A stretch of DNA of 64,000 bases from Ophiosphaerella korrae (lineage: Eukaryota; Ascomycota; Dothideomycetes; Pleosporales; Phaeosphaeriaceae): assembly GCA_028456385.1 (NCBI GenBank), contig JALNQF010000001.1, positions 868,001 to 932,000 on the forward strand, given 5' to 3'. This document shows positions 13,074 through 23,553 of this stretch, piece after piece. Position numbers and translations under genes: made by a program. Numbering within the stretch: position 1 is the first letter of the stretch; each line of letters starts with the position of its first letter. The notes beneath the pieces are model-generated. The model did not search any database. It saw only the letters and a program-made list of their open reading frames with translations, and was not told where the DNA came from.

Positions 13074-14342
13074 TTAAATTCTCCTAGGGTTTGGACTACT
13101 ATAGTTCCTGACTTCTTTTCTCCCTTCATCATCAAACCCCGCACGCTCCATAAGCTTGGTAAATGTTGTGTTGCTGCTGTCTGTTGTCAGGCGATTCTCG
13201 CGCATGGCAGGCGCCTTTGGAGGCTCCAGGAAACTTGGGGCAGGCATGAGAACATCGATTGTCTCGGTGGAACCACTACGTGCAGGCTCGCGACGGTGTG
13301 ACCTGCTGCCGCTGCGATGAGATCTATGCTTGCGGCGCGGCGAGTGTCTAGGCGTTGTATATGGGTCTTGACTGTTTCCTGCGCGAATTGCGGGTGGTGG
13401 GGGCGCAGGATTTGATGGGAGACCAGATGTGAAACCAAAGTTTAACTTGGGTGTGCGGTCCCACATGCTTTTGATTCGTGGCGTGAGGCCGTGGACCGGT
13501 TGCTGGTTATTCTTGTCTGTGTACACTATGCCTGTTGTTGAGTTTGGAGACGGCTGTGCTGAGTGTGAACCCCGGCGTATGAAGTCTGTTCGAGCAGCGG
13601 CCTGTCTTGGGTCGTAAATGGGGTCACTGATCTGTCGAGCTACATGTCCAAAGTCCCCAGAGTAGCGCGTTTTCTTGCTCGACTCGCGCCGCTTGTTGAT
13701 CAACCAGAGAAGGCCTATGGCGCCGAGTGCTCCGATGACTATACCTGGGAAGAACCCTGCGGCAAAAGAGCCACCGTTGAAACCTGACGCTGTCTGTACT
13801 GGTGCAACAGCACAAGAAGAAGTTTGTGATGATGCTGCTGGGATTGTAGCGGAAGGCGTAGGGCGGGCAGATGTGGGTGACGGTGAGGGCGAGGTTGTGT
13901 CCTTGAAGCACATGCCACTCTTGCATGTGTAGCCTAACGGACAGCATTTATCACCGCATTTAGGCAAGGTCACGCCATTCGTATCCGAAAGATGCATCTG
14001 GTTCTCGGGGTGGAGCGTTGCGTTGAGTTGGCTTACGTCGCAAGTGATACTTTGAATGGCACCGCAGTCTGAGCCGGTTGGGCAGCAGATGACGGACTGG
14101 ATGGGTGCACTGTTGAGGGCTATACATTTTGTGTTGGTTGGGCAGCAGAATTCGGATGGAAAACCAGTTCCACATTGTTGTAAATTTTGCTTTCCTCCAC
14201 ATACTGGTGCTTGTCGGATGAAGATATGCGAGGCTTGTGTGGGAAGGATTACTGACGAGGCAAGGAAAAGAAGGACGGATATCCTGGAAAGGCGTGGGAA
14301 GACGGATAACGGAGGCATTGTCGGGGGCAACGGTAAATTCAA
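13074..14342 (-). CDS. cysteine-rich single-pass membrane protein, function unknown
   Basis: A single exon of 422 aa. An N-terminal hydrophobic segment (about residues 20-37) looks like a secretion signal. A cysteine-rich region follows (about 48-147) with paired cysteines (FCCP, VICCP, DKCCP). Then come a Ser/Thr/Pro-rich stalk (148-180), one transmembrane segment (about 193-215; GIVIGALGAIGLLWL) followed by basic residues NKRRE, and a long cytosolic tail with RS/RH-rich stretches. The layout is that of a type I plasma-membrane or wall-associated protein; the outer half may bind a wall component, but no named domain is recognised. The start could also be the ATG eight codons downstream. Genes of this type are common in Pezizomycotina but I cannot name this one. 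Confidence 0.8.
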   Translation of the reverse strand: MNLPLPPTMPPLSVFPRLSRISVLLFLASSVILPTQASHIFIRQAPVCGGKQNLQQCGTGFPSEFCCPTNTKCIALNSAPIQSVICCPTGSDCGAIQSITCDVSQLNATLHPENQMHLSDTNGVTLPKCGDKCCPLGYTCKSGMCFKDTTSPSPSPTSARPTPSATIPAASSQTSSCAVAPVQTASGFNGGSFAAGFFPGIVIGALGAIGLLWLINKRRESSKKTRYSGDFGHVARQISDPIYDPRQAAARTDFIRRGSHSAQPSPNSTTGIVYTDKNNQQPVHGLTPRIKSMWDRTPKLNFGFTSGLPSNPAPPPPAIRAGNSQDPYTTPRHSPRRKHRSHRSGSRSHRREPARSGSTETIDVLMPAPSFLEPPKAPAMRENRLTTDSSNTTFTKLMERAGFDDEGRKEVRNYSSPNPRRI

Positions 14343-14897
14343 GCAAGCCAGTTGAGAGGAAAGATAGTGAAGTGAAGGCAGTCGAGATATGCAGAGGGTA
14401 TATTGAGGTTGGACAAACGGAAAGACGGTGAAACACAGAAACAGACTACAGGGAAGAGGCGGAGAGGGTTATGATGGCCATGGGTGCATGCAGATATATC
14501 GTGACGTTGGCCATGGTGTGTCTGGCTCTGGAGGGCCTGCGGTGCGGTCTCGAGTGGCTGCCCATGATCTGCAAATAGAGCACTGGAGGCGCCGAGTGGA
14601 CGACAGGCGCTGTGAAGCAGCTGGCGGCATGAACTAACGACGTAGCCATGTGGAGATGGATATGAGTCTTCTAACCGTGTAGCTCTGCGCTGCCACGAGA
14701 GCGCGAGGACTGGTTGTGGATGGTCGGGCGGTGCGGCAGGCGCTTGCGTGTTTTAGATCGGGCGTGGGCGGCGAGGGGCGGCCGTATGATTGGCCGGGAG
14801 GTTTAGCGTAGGTTGGGAAAAAGACGAGCAACTGGAGATGGGCGAGCCGGGCAGGTCCTCAGTCTCCATTCTCCTGCACCGCACAATTCACCGCACC
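14343..14897. promoter_or_regulatory. divergent promoter region
   Basis: A 555-bp gap between two divergently transcribed genes (membrane protein, -, and mitoribosomal protein, +). It must hold both promoters. No clear TATA box or known motif was identified. Confidence 0.4.
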
Positions 14898-15896
14898 ATG
14901 GTCGTACGTGCTCTAGCTCGGCGGCCGGGCGCCGTCCGATGCTCGCTGGCACGTGTTTCAAGTGTATGTGCAATTGCCGTGCAATGGCTTTGTCCATCAC
15001 GTACTGATGATGCGCGGGTAGGCTAGACGGCCATTTGCACGCACCCTGTATGCGGTCCCCTCGCTGCTGAACCATGGTGCGCTTCAGCAAAAGGGCATTC
15101 CGGGCCTGCTCTCGCAAAAGGGCTTCCAGACGGCCTACACCGAGTACCAACAGCACATGGTGAACGAGTTGAACGCGTCTACTGCTGGTATGCATGTCTT
15201 GGCTTGCGCATGGCCAACAGCAGCTGACAGCTATGGGCAGGCACGCCCTTTGAGAACCAGGACCCCAAGTCGCTCGTCATCGAATTCGCCCGCGACCCCA
15301 CCCGCGCATATGCCTTCAACGTCGCCAGCATGGCCTTCAACAACCACTTCTTCTTCCGCGGCATCAACACCACCCCCGACGTCCGATCCGAACCGCCGTC
15401 CGACCTCAGGAACCAGATCACCAATGATTACTCGTCCCTCGACACCCTGCGGGACACCTTCCTCGCCACCGCTGAGGCCATGTTTGGCCCTGGCTTCGTA
15501 TGGCTTGTCCAGACCAATGACACCCAGCTCGGCCGCCTACGAATACTGCCTACCTATATCGCCGGCTCTCCATTATCGGGAGCACACTACAGGCGACAAT
15601 CACATGACTTGAACACGCACAACCCCGACTCGTACCAAGCCTTGAACAAGGTAGGCACCTTCGGCTCAGCCGCCAAGCAAAACAACGGGCCCAAGAAGCC
15701 ATTGGGTGGCGTTGATGTTGTCCCTCTGATGTGCGTAAACACCTGGGAGCACGTCTGGCTGCAAGACTACGGAGTCACGGGGAAAAGAGCCTTCCTTGAG
15801 GCATGGTGGGATAAAATCGACTGGGATCTGGTTAGACAAAATGCGACCATCTCAAGCAGGTCGAGCCAGGGCTCGAGGCAGTTTCACTACGAGTAA
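14898..15896 (+). CDS. mitochondrial small-subunit ribosomal protein, Fe/Mn-SOD fold (mS42/mS43 type)
   Basis: Three exons, join(14898..14963, 15022..15187, 15241..15896), give 295 aa. The introns are GTATGT...TACTGAT...TAG (58 nt) and GTATGC...CTGAC...CAG (53 nt). The N terminus (MVVRALARRPG...) is Arg-rich without acidic residues, as in a mitochondrial presequence. The body has the superoxide-dismutase fold pattern AFNVASMAFNNHFFF and, near the end, VNTWEHVWLQDYG.. WW. Fungal mitoribosomes carry two such dead SOD-like proteins (Rsm26/mS42 and Mrp1/mS43), which form a pair in the small subunit. Several metal-ligand positions of true SODs are not met, so a structural rather than catalytic role is likely. 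Which of the two paralogues this is remains unresolved. Confidence 0.85.
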
Positions 15897-16959
15897 AGAA
15901 ACGAGCTTCCCCGTACATTGTGTGTGTGTGTGTGTAGATTTACGTGACTGTGAGACGACCAGGCTCCGGAAGGACTTTGCATTGCATTGCATGGCGTTGG
16001 GTGTGTTTATCAGGCGCTTGTCGCTGTACCACTACAAGACATAGATTAAGACGCCATTCAAACTCCAGACTCTCACCTCATTCGTCCAACGTCTCCGGTA
16101 TTTCCACGTCTTGGTTGCTGCCCAGATGGTCCGGTCTATACTCTTGGCAACCGGACCTTTTATTACAATTACCTTGTTCGATATCACATGCCTCGTCGAA
16201 TACCATCCAATAGCCTTATAGACTCAATAGTACCAAATCTCGATGGCCCGATGCGTTGGCGTCTTAGTCTTACAGTGTTTCCAACCCTTCTACATATTCT
16301 CACCGGATGATCAGCAGAGCGCTTCCAAATGAATGCGAACATGCTTCTTGGCTATCCACTTGAGCCTCACAAGGCTGTCAGGTGGCCATGTGCGTCCGTG
16401 TGTCCGGTGTCATACAACCCTTGTGTGCCACCCTATTGGTGCTTTCGTGCGCCACAATTCGCTACCTGGATCGAACACAGTGGGCGCGTCAGTCTGACAA
16501 TGGCTGCCTCCCGCAGTGTAGCACCTTTGCTGATCTGATCGATCACCCTATCGTCTTCATAACTGTTGCACAATAACACATCATCATGTACTTACCCACC
16601 GTGACATTGTGTGGTTTCTAAGCGCTACCCAACTACACAGACTGATCACGGCTATGTCGGTTGCACCGCCTCAACTGTGGGCGCAGCACGCATGCCGAGC
16701 CGAGCCCGAAGGCTTGAGAACCAGTTCGCTTTGCTGTTTGCTTTGATCCTACGCTTTCGCCAAATGTAGTGACCTAAACTCCACTTTTGTAGTCCCGGTC
16801 AACGTTGCCCTGCATGCGCCATGACCTCACGGAAACCACGAATAGCGTAGAACCCACGTAGACCGTAGAACTCGAATACTTCTCGATTAAATTCCCCATA
16901 TCTCCACTTCGAACCCCCATTAGAACCGTATGTGGCTTGATATCTGAGGTGCGACGATC
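15897..16959. other. intergenic region with short TG repeat
   Basis: About 1.06 kb between two + strand genes. A (TG)n run lies at 15919-15935, just after the mitoribosomal stop codon. No gene-like open frame is seen. The 3' part should be the promoter of the next gene. Confidence 0.5.
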
Positions 16960-19418
16960 ATGGCTGTGCTCGAAGCCATTCTACCAGTTGCTAGCCAAAG
17001 CTCTATTCTTGCGCTGGAATTATACCGAGTAGCAGCCTTGCTCCACTACGAGGCGGCAAACGATTTCCTCCAGGCCGCAAGTGCAATAAACTCTTTTTCT
17101 TCCATATTGAAGCAGATAGGGACCATTATCAAGGAAGACGATCGCTTACCATCTCACGAGGTAAGTGACCATCGTAATTTTGGCTTGCCGAAATTTTTTT
17201 GAGCCTTGTGTATTTTCGTTGTTATCATTTAGCCTTGCTTGAAATTGGCTAAGACCTCATGTTACTTGAGTCTGGTTTTGTGGGTGCATGAGTCAGGTTG
17301 ACAGGTCATACAGGCAATCGAGATATTAGACGATGCGGTTCAACAGTCTCGAAGAATTTATTTTGAGTTTGAATCACTCGCTGCTTTTACAAACGATGAA
17401 CAGAATGCTCTACAAGAAACAAGACTTCTATATCTCACAGCCCATTTAGAAGCCATAAGAGCAACACTCTCTGTTCTTCTCCAGACTCTATATACAGCTC
17501 AGAGCATCATCTGGTCCAAGTAAGTCAACAATCACAACTGACCAACCAACCTGGGAAGTTTCTATTTCCTACAAATACCGAGAGTTGTTCCTATAGTATA
17601 GAGTTACCCTGCCGAAACTTCCATCCTTGCATGACTTTAGAGGCAGTATTGTAACTCGAGTATGATCAACTACTAACACGGGTTCCAAGGCATCGTCCGA
17701 CGGTCTCCCCGCTTGCAACTGCAAAGGCTGTGGCAAACGAGAAGCTCCAGCTGGAGGCTCTCATCATCGAGCAACAAATGCTGATATCGAGTGCTATACG
17801 TATACATGAAAAGGCGTCACCAAGTAATTCACATTTGTTGATGGAAGAGGAAAGTTCTCAGAGTCTTATCTTGTCTCGACAGGAAAGTACACCAAGTCCG
17901 TCCAGCCTCTATCGTTACCAGGACAGGCATGTCGCTAGCCTCGAAAACACATCGTCGACCGTAGTCAATTCGCTCTTGGCCATTCGTACCATCACGTCTT
18001 CACATATCGAACGCTTGCTGGCAAGGTGGACCTGCCTACCACAGGTCGATAGCGAATTAGACAATATTGAAAGAGAAAATCAGTCACGGCAGAGAGAAAG
18101 GCAACAGCCTTCGGTTGAGTCCGACAGCGAAGATGATCATGACCAGCAGCATAATCTAGGAGGTGCTAGAGCTGGCTTGAATTTGCCACATCAGAGACCT
18201 GGCAGTGTCCAGCCCCTGTTTACCGAAATCAGTCCTATCCCAATTCTAGGACAGGATGCAAAGTACGGTCCGGTTGCTCCTCTTTCTCCGGCTGCCTCGC
18301 CTAGGGTTTCACGTAATAGCCTTTCTACTTCCTCAAAAGAGGAAGAGTCACCAGTATCGCCTCGTTCAAGCATCGGCAGTTTGCCAGTCGCGGCTACAGC
18401 CGCCATGGAAGCCCAAGAAGAAGACGAGGATATGGACCTTGAAATTCCCTGGCAGCTCTGCACGGTGCGACATTACTGGAAGTACATCGATGGCAAGATA
18501 GTGAAATCTAATACTGATATGAACCCATCGGCTGCATGCTATGATAGGAATTGTTGGACTGAGATAATGGCGAGTTGGGTGTGCAAGGAAGCCATCAAAG
18601 AACAGGGCTATAAATTCACTCAAGTCCAGAAAGAACGAAGAGACGGGAGACGTACCAGGTTCGAAACGTGCTTCTGCATTCAAAGACCGCTCCAGTTCGC
18701 GCATGTGAAGGGGCTAGTCGAAAGAACGGTAGAAATGTATCGAGAGAAACGGCCACCTACCCCCCCGCCACGGGTGCGACGATCATCCTTTCAACGACCA
18801 CATGCGCCGGCCTTGAAAACTGCTAGAGAAAACAAGACTGATGGAGATCGTACGCCTGTACCAAGAACAACGTACCCGCCGCTCAACAGGTCTTCAAGTT
18901 CCATACCGATACCTCTCGTGGCACCTCCCTTGGATCGCTCCATGTCGATGCCCGGGCCAGGCTTCCAAGCCGAACCAAAGCACCACGTACCAAACCTACA
19001 CATTCCCACACCACCGGGGCCATACGCGGTACCCACAGCGCAAGCACCATACTCGCCTCAGGCCCCCCACAGCCCATATTCTCCACGGCCGTACAATGCC
19101 CCCAGCCCAATGTACCCGCCGAATCCGGCCTTTAACAGTGCATTGATGCCGCCGCATTACCAGCAACACAATGTCAATATGCCTCAGTCGCCGTTGAGGC
19201 AGACGTATCTTCATCCAGGTACTAAGAGCAAGTATGATGATGACTTGACTTCGACGGATTCGGATAGTGGAAGGGATAGGCGCAGGCGCAGGTCGAAGTC
19301 GAGGAGCAGATACTCCTCGGATACGAGGAAGAAGAGCCATAACAAGAAGAAGGCTGCGGGTGTGCTCATGGGTGTTGGGGGTTTGACTGCGCTGTTAGAT
19401 GGTTTGAGTGGGCTATAG
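16960..19418 (+). CDS. fungal-specific protein, helical N terminus and Pro-rich C-terminal half, function unknown
   Basis: Three exons, join(16960..17160, 17314..17519, 17690..19418), give 711 aa. Introns start GTAAGT; the second has a perfect TACTAAC branch site. The first acceptor may instead be at 17304, which would add three residues. Residues 1-140 are helical and resemble the N-terminal domain found before fungal STAND/ankyrin proteins. Near the middle is a block conserved in many Pezizomycotina proteins of unknown role (IPWQLC, HYWKYIDG, WTEIMASWVC, QVQKERRDGRRT). After it come a Pro/Tyr-rich disordered region, an Arg/Ser-rich basic stretch (RRRRRSKSRS) and a hydrophobic C terminus (GVLMGVGGLTALLDGLSGL). 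Its job cannot be assigned; a signalling or scaffold role is only a guess. Confidence 0.8.
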
Positions 19419-19476
19419 GACCCCCCCCCAAAAAAAAGAGGGGGTGAGTGGGTATGAATACGTTACTTGGTTGATA

Positions 19477-19522
<46 letters not shown>
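19477..19522. repeat. (GAT)n microsatellite
   Basis: About 15 uninterrupted GAT units lie just 3' of the preceding stop codon, after a run of C and A at 19420-19440. Likely in the 3' UTR and length-variable. Confidence 0.95.
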
Positions 19523-19691
19523 CCTGAATGAAAATGAAGCGCGATGGGATTTCGACGTAACGATATTTTAATGCGGATAATTTATTGATATTTTGGTTCT
19601 TTGATGTTGCTGTGGCAAGTCCATATGTGCAGCATTATGTTCCAACTCAAACGCCCTCGCTATGCATAAATTCCATGCCCAATGCAGTGCC

Positions 19692-20445
19692 TCACCTGCT
19701 ATCAGGTGCATCAGGCAACCTCTCAATGACATACTTGCCCTTCGCCACCGACACAATCGGCACACCTGGAATCTTTCGAATCCTCCTCTTCAGATCCCTG
19801 TCGTTTGTCGCAACCAGATAGATCCTGTGTTTCTGCACCCTGTCCACGATGCAGTCGTCTGCATACGTGCCCTTGTGATCGCACTTCAACCGCTCCCACC
19901 GCTCATCCCTTGCTATGCGCAGCGCTATGCGGTACTTAGGTCCAAGTTTCTCCAACTCGGCCATTACGCAGGTTGTGATGATGGGCGTGGCTTTGGCGTA
20001 CAGGAGGTCCATGAGGGCTTTATCGAGCTCGAGTTTGGCGTGCACAGTGTGGGAGAGGAAATTGGTGTCTACAAGGACCGAGTACGGGGGGCCGAGGGCG
20101 GTGTTGGCTTGGAAGAAGAGCGCAGACGAGACCTGGGGGCTACGAGAATGTTAGGTGTGCTGTCTGTAATGTAGGGAGGATGGAGAATGGTAGGTACATT
20201 TCCCGCTTTGCCTGGGTCTCCTTCTCTTTCTTCTTTGCTTCTATCTCGCCTGCCATTTGGTTTTTCTTACTGGTATGCTATCAGCGTGGCTGCCTTTGGA
20301 CGGTGAGTGGGCGCATAGTTGCATACAGCCGAGCATCGCGTTGGCCTGGGAGGAGTCAGTTTTGGCGCCGATGAGGTCGTGCCGTGCTCTTACCGATGAC
20401 TCTCTTGACCTGCGCAAACTTGCGCGTCTTCTTCTGGACACCCAT
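19692..20445 (-). CDS. FCF1: rRNA-processing endonuclease Fcf1/Utp24 (PIN domain)
   Basis: Four exons, complement(19692..20139, 20198..20269, 20327..20345, 20394..20445), give 196 aa, close to the usual 190-200. Introns are 48, 57 and 57 nt, GT-AG, with the frame kept through a 19-nt exon 2. The N terminus MGVQKKTRKFAQVKRVIG is family-typical. The PIN domain has VLVDTNF (first catalytic Asp), VMAELEKLGPKYRIAL (Glu), GTYADDC (Asp pair) and VATNDRDLKRRIRKIPG. Fcf1/Utp24 is the nucleolar nuclease of the small-subunit processome that cuts pre-18S rRNA at sites A1 and A2, and it is essential in yeast. All expected catalytic acids are present. It is convergent with the gene ending at 19418 and divergent from the Csi2-like gene. 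Confidence 0.95.
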
Positions 20446-21209
20446 GGTGGCAGTGCTGTGGTCAAGCTGGAGGGTGCAGTATCTTTCCAGGTATCGACAC
20501 GAGAATGGAGCTTGAGCTTTTTTTGGCAGAACGGTTATGCCAAGATTTCGATCGGCGGAAAAACGGAAACAACGACCGACGCAGGCCCTGGCCAGGAATA
20601 GATCAGTGGTGGTTGTCCAATGCAGCCTAGCGCACAGTGCACGCAGGGTCAAGTCTGACACCTGCGTGTTTGTGTATTCTGCAGTAGAACGAACCCTGAT
20701 CCAAACTTCGCCATGCACAAAGCATTGGTTCGTGCTCGTGCTCACGTCGCAAGCCACTATTCGCATTGTTCGCATTGTTAAATAATTGTTGCTGAGTCTT
20801 TTTGCTGGACGCCCTGTTGTCGCGTCATTGGCAAAACTCCAATCACTAAAGGCTCCCAAGCGAACGAGCCAGCGCTCAGACTCATTGCCCGGCAGACCCT
20901 CTTGCTCCGCCCCAGTAGTCGCCCCCGTCTTCCTCAACCTGCTACACGCCCGCCACTCTCCACCATTTGCATTCGTCTTGTCACTCGTTTCAATCCACTT
21001 TCGCCCTATCGTCACCTCGTCGGCTGTCCTTTCGTTCCCTTTGCGCCTTCAGCCGCTGCCTCCTGGCTGCCACGCGGCAAAACCAACGAGAGACTAGCCT
21101 TTACCCGCCTCATCCCCTAACTCGGCCCATCCCCTACGTGCACCCTCGCCAACGCCGACATCAACGTACTGCGCTCTTTCGACCTGACTCTTATTCGCAC
21201 CTCCTCGAT
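20446..21209. promoter_or_regulatory. divergent promoter region FCF1 / Csi2-like gene
   Basis: A 764-bp gap between divergent genes. A short direct repeat, TTCGCATTG twice (about 20758-20778), is visible. Long open frames cross this region on both strands but lack domain content and are read as UTR/promoter. Confidence 0.4.
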
Positions 21210-22409
21210 ATGCGACCCTCAATAGGCCTTCTGGGCCTGTTCCTTGCCGCCGCGCCCGCGGTCCTCGCACAAAATGACTTGCCAAATCTCTCCAGTCTTT
21301 CCCAGCCTGACGGTCAGGGAGCCTCGAGCGCCCCAGCACCATCGTCTGCAGCCCCCCAAACAAGTGCTCGCCAGACAGCGCAGTCTTCGGCGGCACCCAA
21401 ACCGTCTGAGGCTCCCAAATCGTCCGAGGCACCACAGAGCTCCGCCGCCGCTCCAAGCCCAGTGACTAACGGTGGTGCATTCCCTTCTATCACGCAAGGG
21501 GGCAGTCCTTTCCAGCTTTCCGCCTTGCCTACGCTTGCCGGCGTGGGAATTCCAGAGCAAAAGGTCCCAGACACAGCCGCTGCCCCGTTCATGCAGAAGT
21601 CCGATCTCCCCGACGGAACCGTTTTCATATGTGTCGGTGCAATCCTCGCCTTCTTTGCCGCTGCTGTGCTTGTATGGCGTGGCCTCGTCGCATGGTCGCT
21701 ACATCGCTCTGTCAAGCGCGCCGCAACGGCCCAGAGCGTGGCTGACATGAAGGCCATGTCAGCAGTCCCTGGCAAGAAGCGTGGCATGTACAATGTTGTT
21801 GGCGCCAACTCAACCATGTCCCTCGACCACTTGGCCGCTGCTCCTATCGGCAGCTCCAAAATACCAAAACCCTTTGCGCAGGCTCCCGGTGGTACGCCTC
21901 CAGGCAAACCAGCCTCTTCATTGTTCTTCTCTCCCACTGCCGGAGGCACCACTGGACTTCGCGACTCAGTCAACCGTTCTTCCAACTATCTTCCTGCAGG
22001 TTACTACGCCACCGGTAGCGCAGCACCTGCTCAGGGTTCTCCGATAACCCATGTTGGCGGCAACGGAAGTCTCTCTGCGCATTCGCTTGCTTCCCCTGGG
22101 AATCGGTTCAGTCATCGGTCCAATGTTTCGCCACCTGGTTCGCCGTCTCTTCCGCCTTCTCGAGGAACTTATGATCGCGCACCGCCATCCCGGGACGGCT
22201 TTTCTGTGTATGGTCGCAACAGTGTTGCAACACTTGGCAACCCTAGGGACACCCGGAGCGGCTTTTATAGCAGCCATGGCAACGACAACCCGAGTCAATT
22301 GTCACTGAATGTACCTGGTGGGACCACTGTAGCAGGAGGTCGCGCACCAAGTGCGTATCTAGAGGACCTCTTCGAAAACCACGGAGCCGGCCCAAGAGAA
22401 AGATTCTAG
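21210..22409 (+). CDS. Csi2-like single-pass membrane protein
   Basis: A single exon of 399 aa starting MRPSIGLLGL. A signal peptide is clear (residues 1-20, cut after AVLA), then a Ser/Ala/Pro-rich stalk (30-90), one transmembrane segment (about 138-160) and a long Ser/Gly/Pro-rich cytosolic tail. The stretch DLPDGTVFICVGAILAFF just before and within the membrane segment resembles the yeast Csi2 / YNL058C family, membrane proteins of cell surface or vacuole with links to chitin deposition (family match by pattern, moderate). The C-terminal motif SAYLEDLFENH precedes the TAG stop. The same frame stays open for 70 more codons beyond this stop; see the separate entry. Confidence 0.75.
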   Translation: MRPSIGLLGLFLAAAPAVLAQNDLPNLSSLSQPDGQGASSAPAPSSAAPQTSARQTAQSSAAPKPSEAPKSSEAPQSSAAAPSPVTNGGAFPSITQGGSPFQLSALPTLAGVGIPEQKVPDTAAAPFMQKSDLPDGTVFICVGAILAFFAAAVLVWRGLVAWSLHRSVKRAATAQSVADMKAMSAVPGKKRGMYNVVGANSTMSLDHLAAAPIGSSKIPKPFAQAPGGTPPGKPASSLFFSPTAGGTTGLRDSVNRSSNYLPAGYYATGSAAPAQGSPITHVGGNGSLSAHSLASPGNRFSHRSNVSPPGSPSLPPSRGTYDRAPPSRDGFSVYGRNSVATLGNPRDTRSGFYSSHGNDNPSQLSLNVPGGTTVAGGRAPSAYLEDLFENHGAGPRERF

Positions 22410-22622
22410 GCGGATCTCGAGCAGGAGCCGGCCAAACATCGAACCGTGAGTGTGGGTGATTTGATGAGGCGCACTTCTCAAGCGTTTCAAGTCGTATCTG
22501 CAGCGGGCTTGGAACGCGTGAAGAGTTTGCCATTGACTTCAAGGAGAAAGAAGTACATACCTCTGTTGCCAATCAACGAAATAATGGGCGAGTTGAATAC
22601 GGCAAGCAGACGCGCTGGTTAA
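22410..22622 (+). other. in-frame open extension after the Csi2-like TAG stop
   Basis: Directly after TAG (22407-22409) the frame reads through 70 codons to TAA at 22620. The encoded sequence is not low-complexity (for example VSVGDLMRRTSQAFQVV and KKYIPLLPINEIMGEL) and looks coding. It might be translated by stop readthrough, be joined by alternative splicing, or be a part of the gene lost through a recent nonsense mutation. No clear intron with branch site was found that removes the TAG. Confidence 0.4.
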
Positions 22623-23553
22623 TGTTGACATTGTTTTGAGCCCGACGTTTGCGGCTACCTCGGGCGTTTGGTATTAGATACCTGTGTTGAGGTTCCTTGC
22701 ATGCACTTGGCGAGTGTGGACAGTGCTTTTGGTGGGTCTCGCATATTGTGCCACCAAGTGGATTGATTTAAAGCGTTTATTTCTTCACGTCGTATATCCA
22801 GTCTTCCGCTTTCTTCTAATGTAGAGTATGCGAACGATTACCTTCGTTGGGTCAGGTCAAGCTATGACAGGCGTATTTGGCGAGCAAGATAGGTATGGGC
22901 TGCATTACTGGTGTACGCATTGTTTGTATATAGTATAATGAGCTGCACAGCAGGATACAAGAAGCATTTGAACTTACAAGGTACGCCGTTACCAGCTAGA
23001 TATACGAAGCAGAGTGGATTCGCCAAGGCTATTAATCCGAGATTTCGGATGGCGGGGCCATCATCGTGCATGCGTCATGACGGGCTTGTTGATTGGACGT
23101 CATGGTATAAAAATTGAAGCCGCATATCGGACCCAGAACACACCATCACAGTACATGGTCTGCTGCTACTAGTGGCCATAGTTGCATACATATCCCAGCT
23201 CCAACTTCGCGCTTGAGCACCGACTCTGGGAATATACCCAATAGCCCCATTGGCAAATTACACGTGCCGCATTACCCCTCCCTGAGTCACTGTGGGCGTA
23301 GCCAGAACGCGCCTGTATCTGGTCAAGCAAAGTTGCACACAGCAAAACGACACACAAGCCCACGTATACCCGCAGACGATACAAATCCTGCCCTTCACAG
23401 CCTAGGTCATCTGCTAATCATAGTTCCCATTCTTCTGTGCGGCGTGTTTGCATAGCGCACACCCAGATTGCGTGCTCGAATAAGAGCGATGGATTTGGTC
23501 AATTCGTACGTTTTAGTCTTCCTCTAAATCCCTTTGCAAACTACTGTCTCACA
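22623..23553. other. intergenic; HIS1 upstream region
   Basis: No gene recognised. The right part is the HIS1 promoter, including a perfect TGAGTCA site listed separately. Confidence 0.5.
23283..23289. promoter_or_regulatory. Gcn4/Cpc1-type site TGAGTCA
   Basis: A perfect palindromic TGAGTCA lies about 265 bp upstream of the HIS1 start codon. In fungi this is the binding site for the bZIP regulator Gcn4/CPC1/CpcA, which activates amino-acid biosynthesis genes on starvation. Its place before HIS1 makes a functional role likely, though not shown. Confidence 0.6.

Noticed and set aside
13187..13947. Frames opposite or out of phase with the cysteine-rich membrane protein
   Set aside because: Shadows of a gene with signal peptide, cysteine pairs and a membrane helix in the main frame.
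20967..21209. N-terminal extension of the Csi2-like frame back to an earlier ATG at 20967
   Set aside because: The extension is Arg/Pro-rich and would bury the clear signal peptide that begins at 21210, so the shorter start is used.
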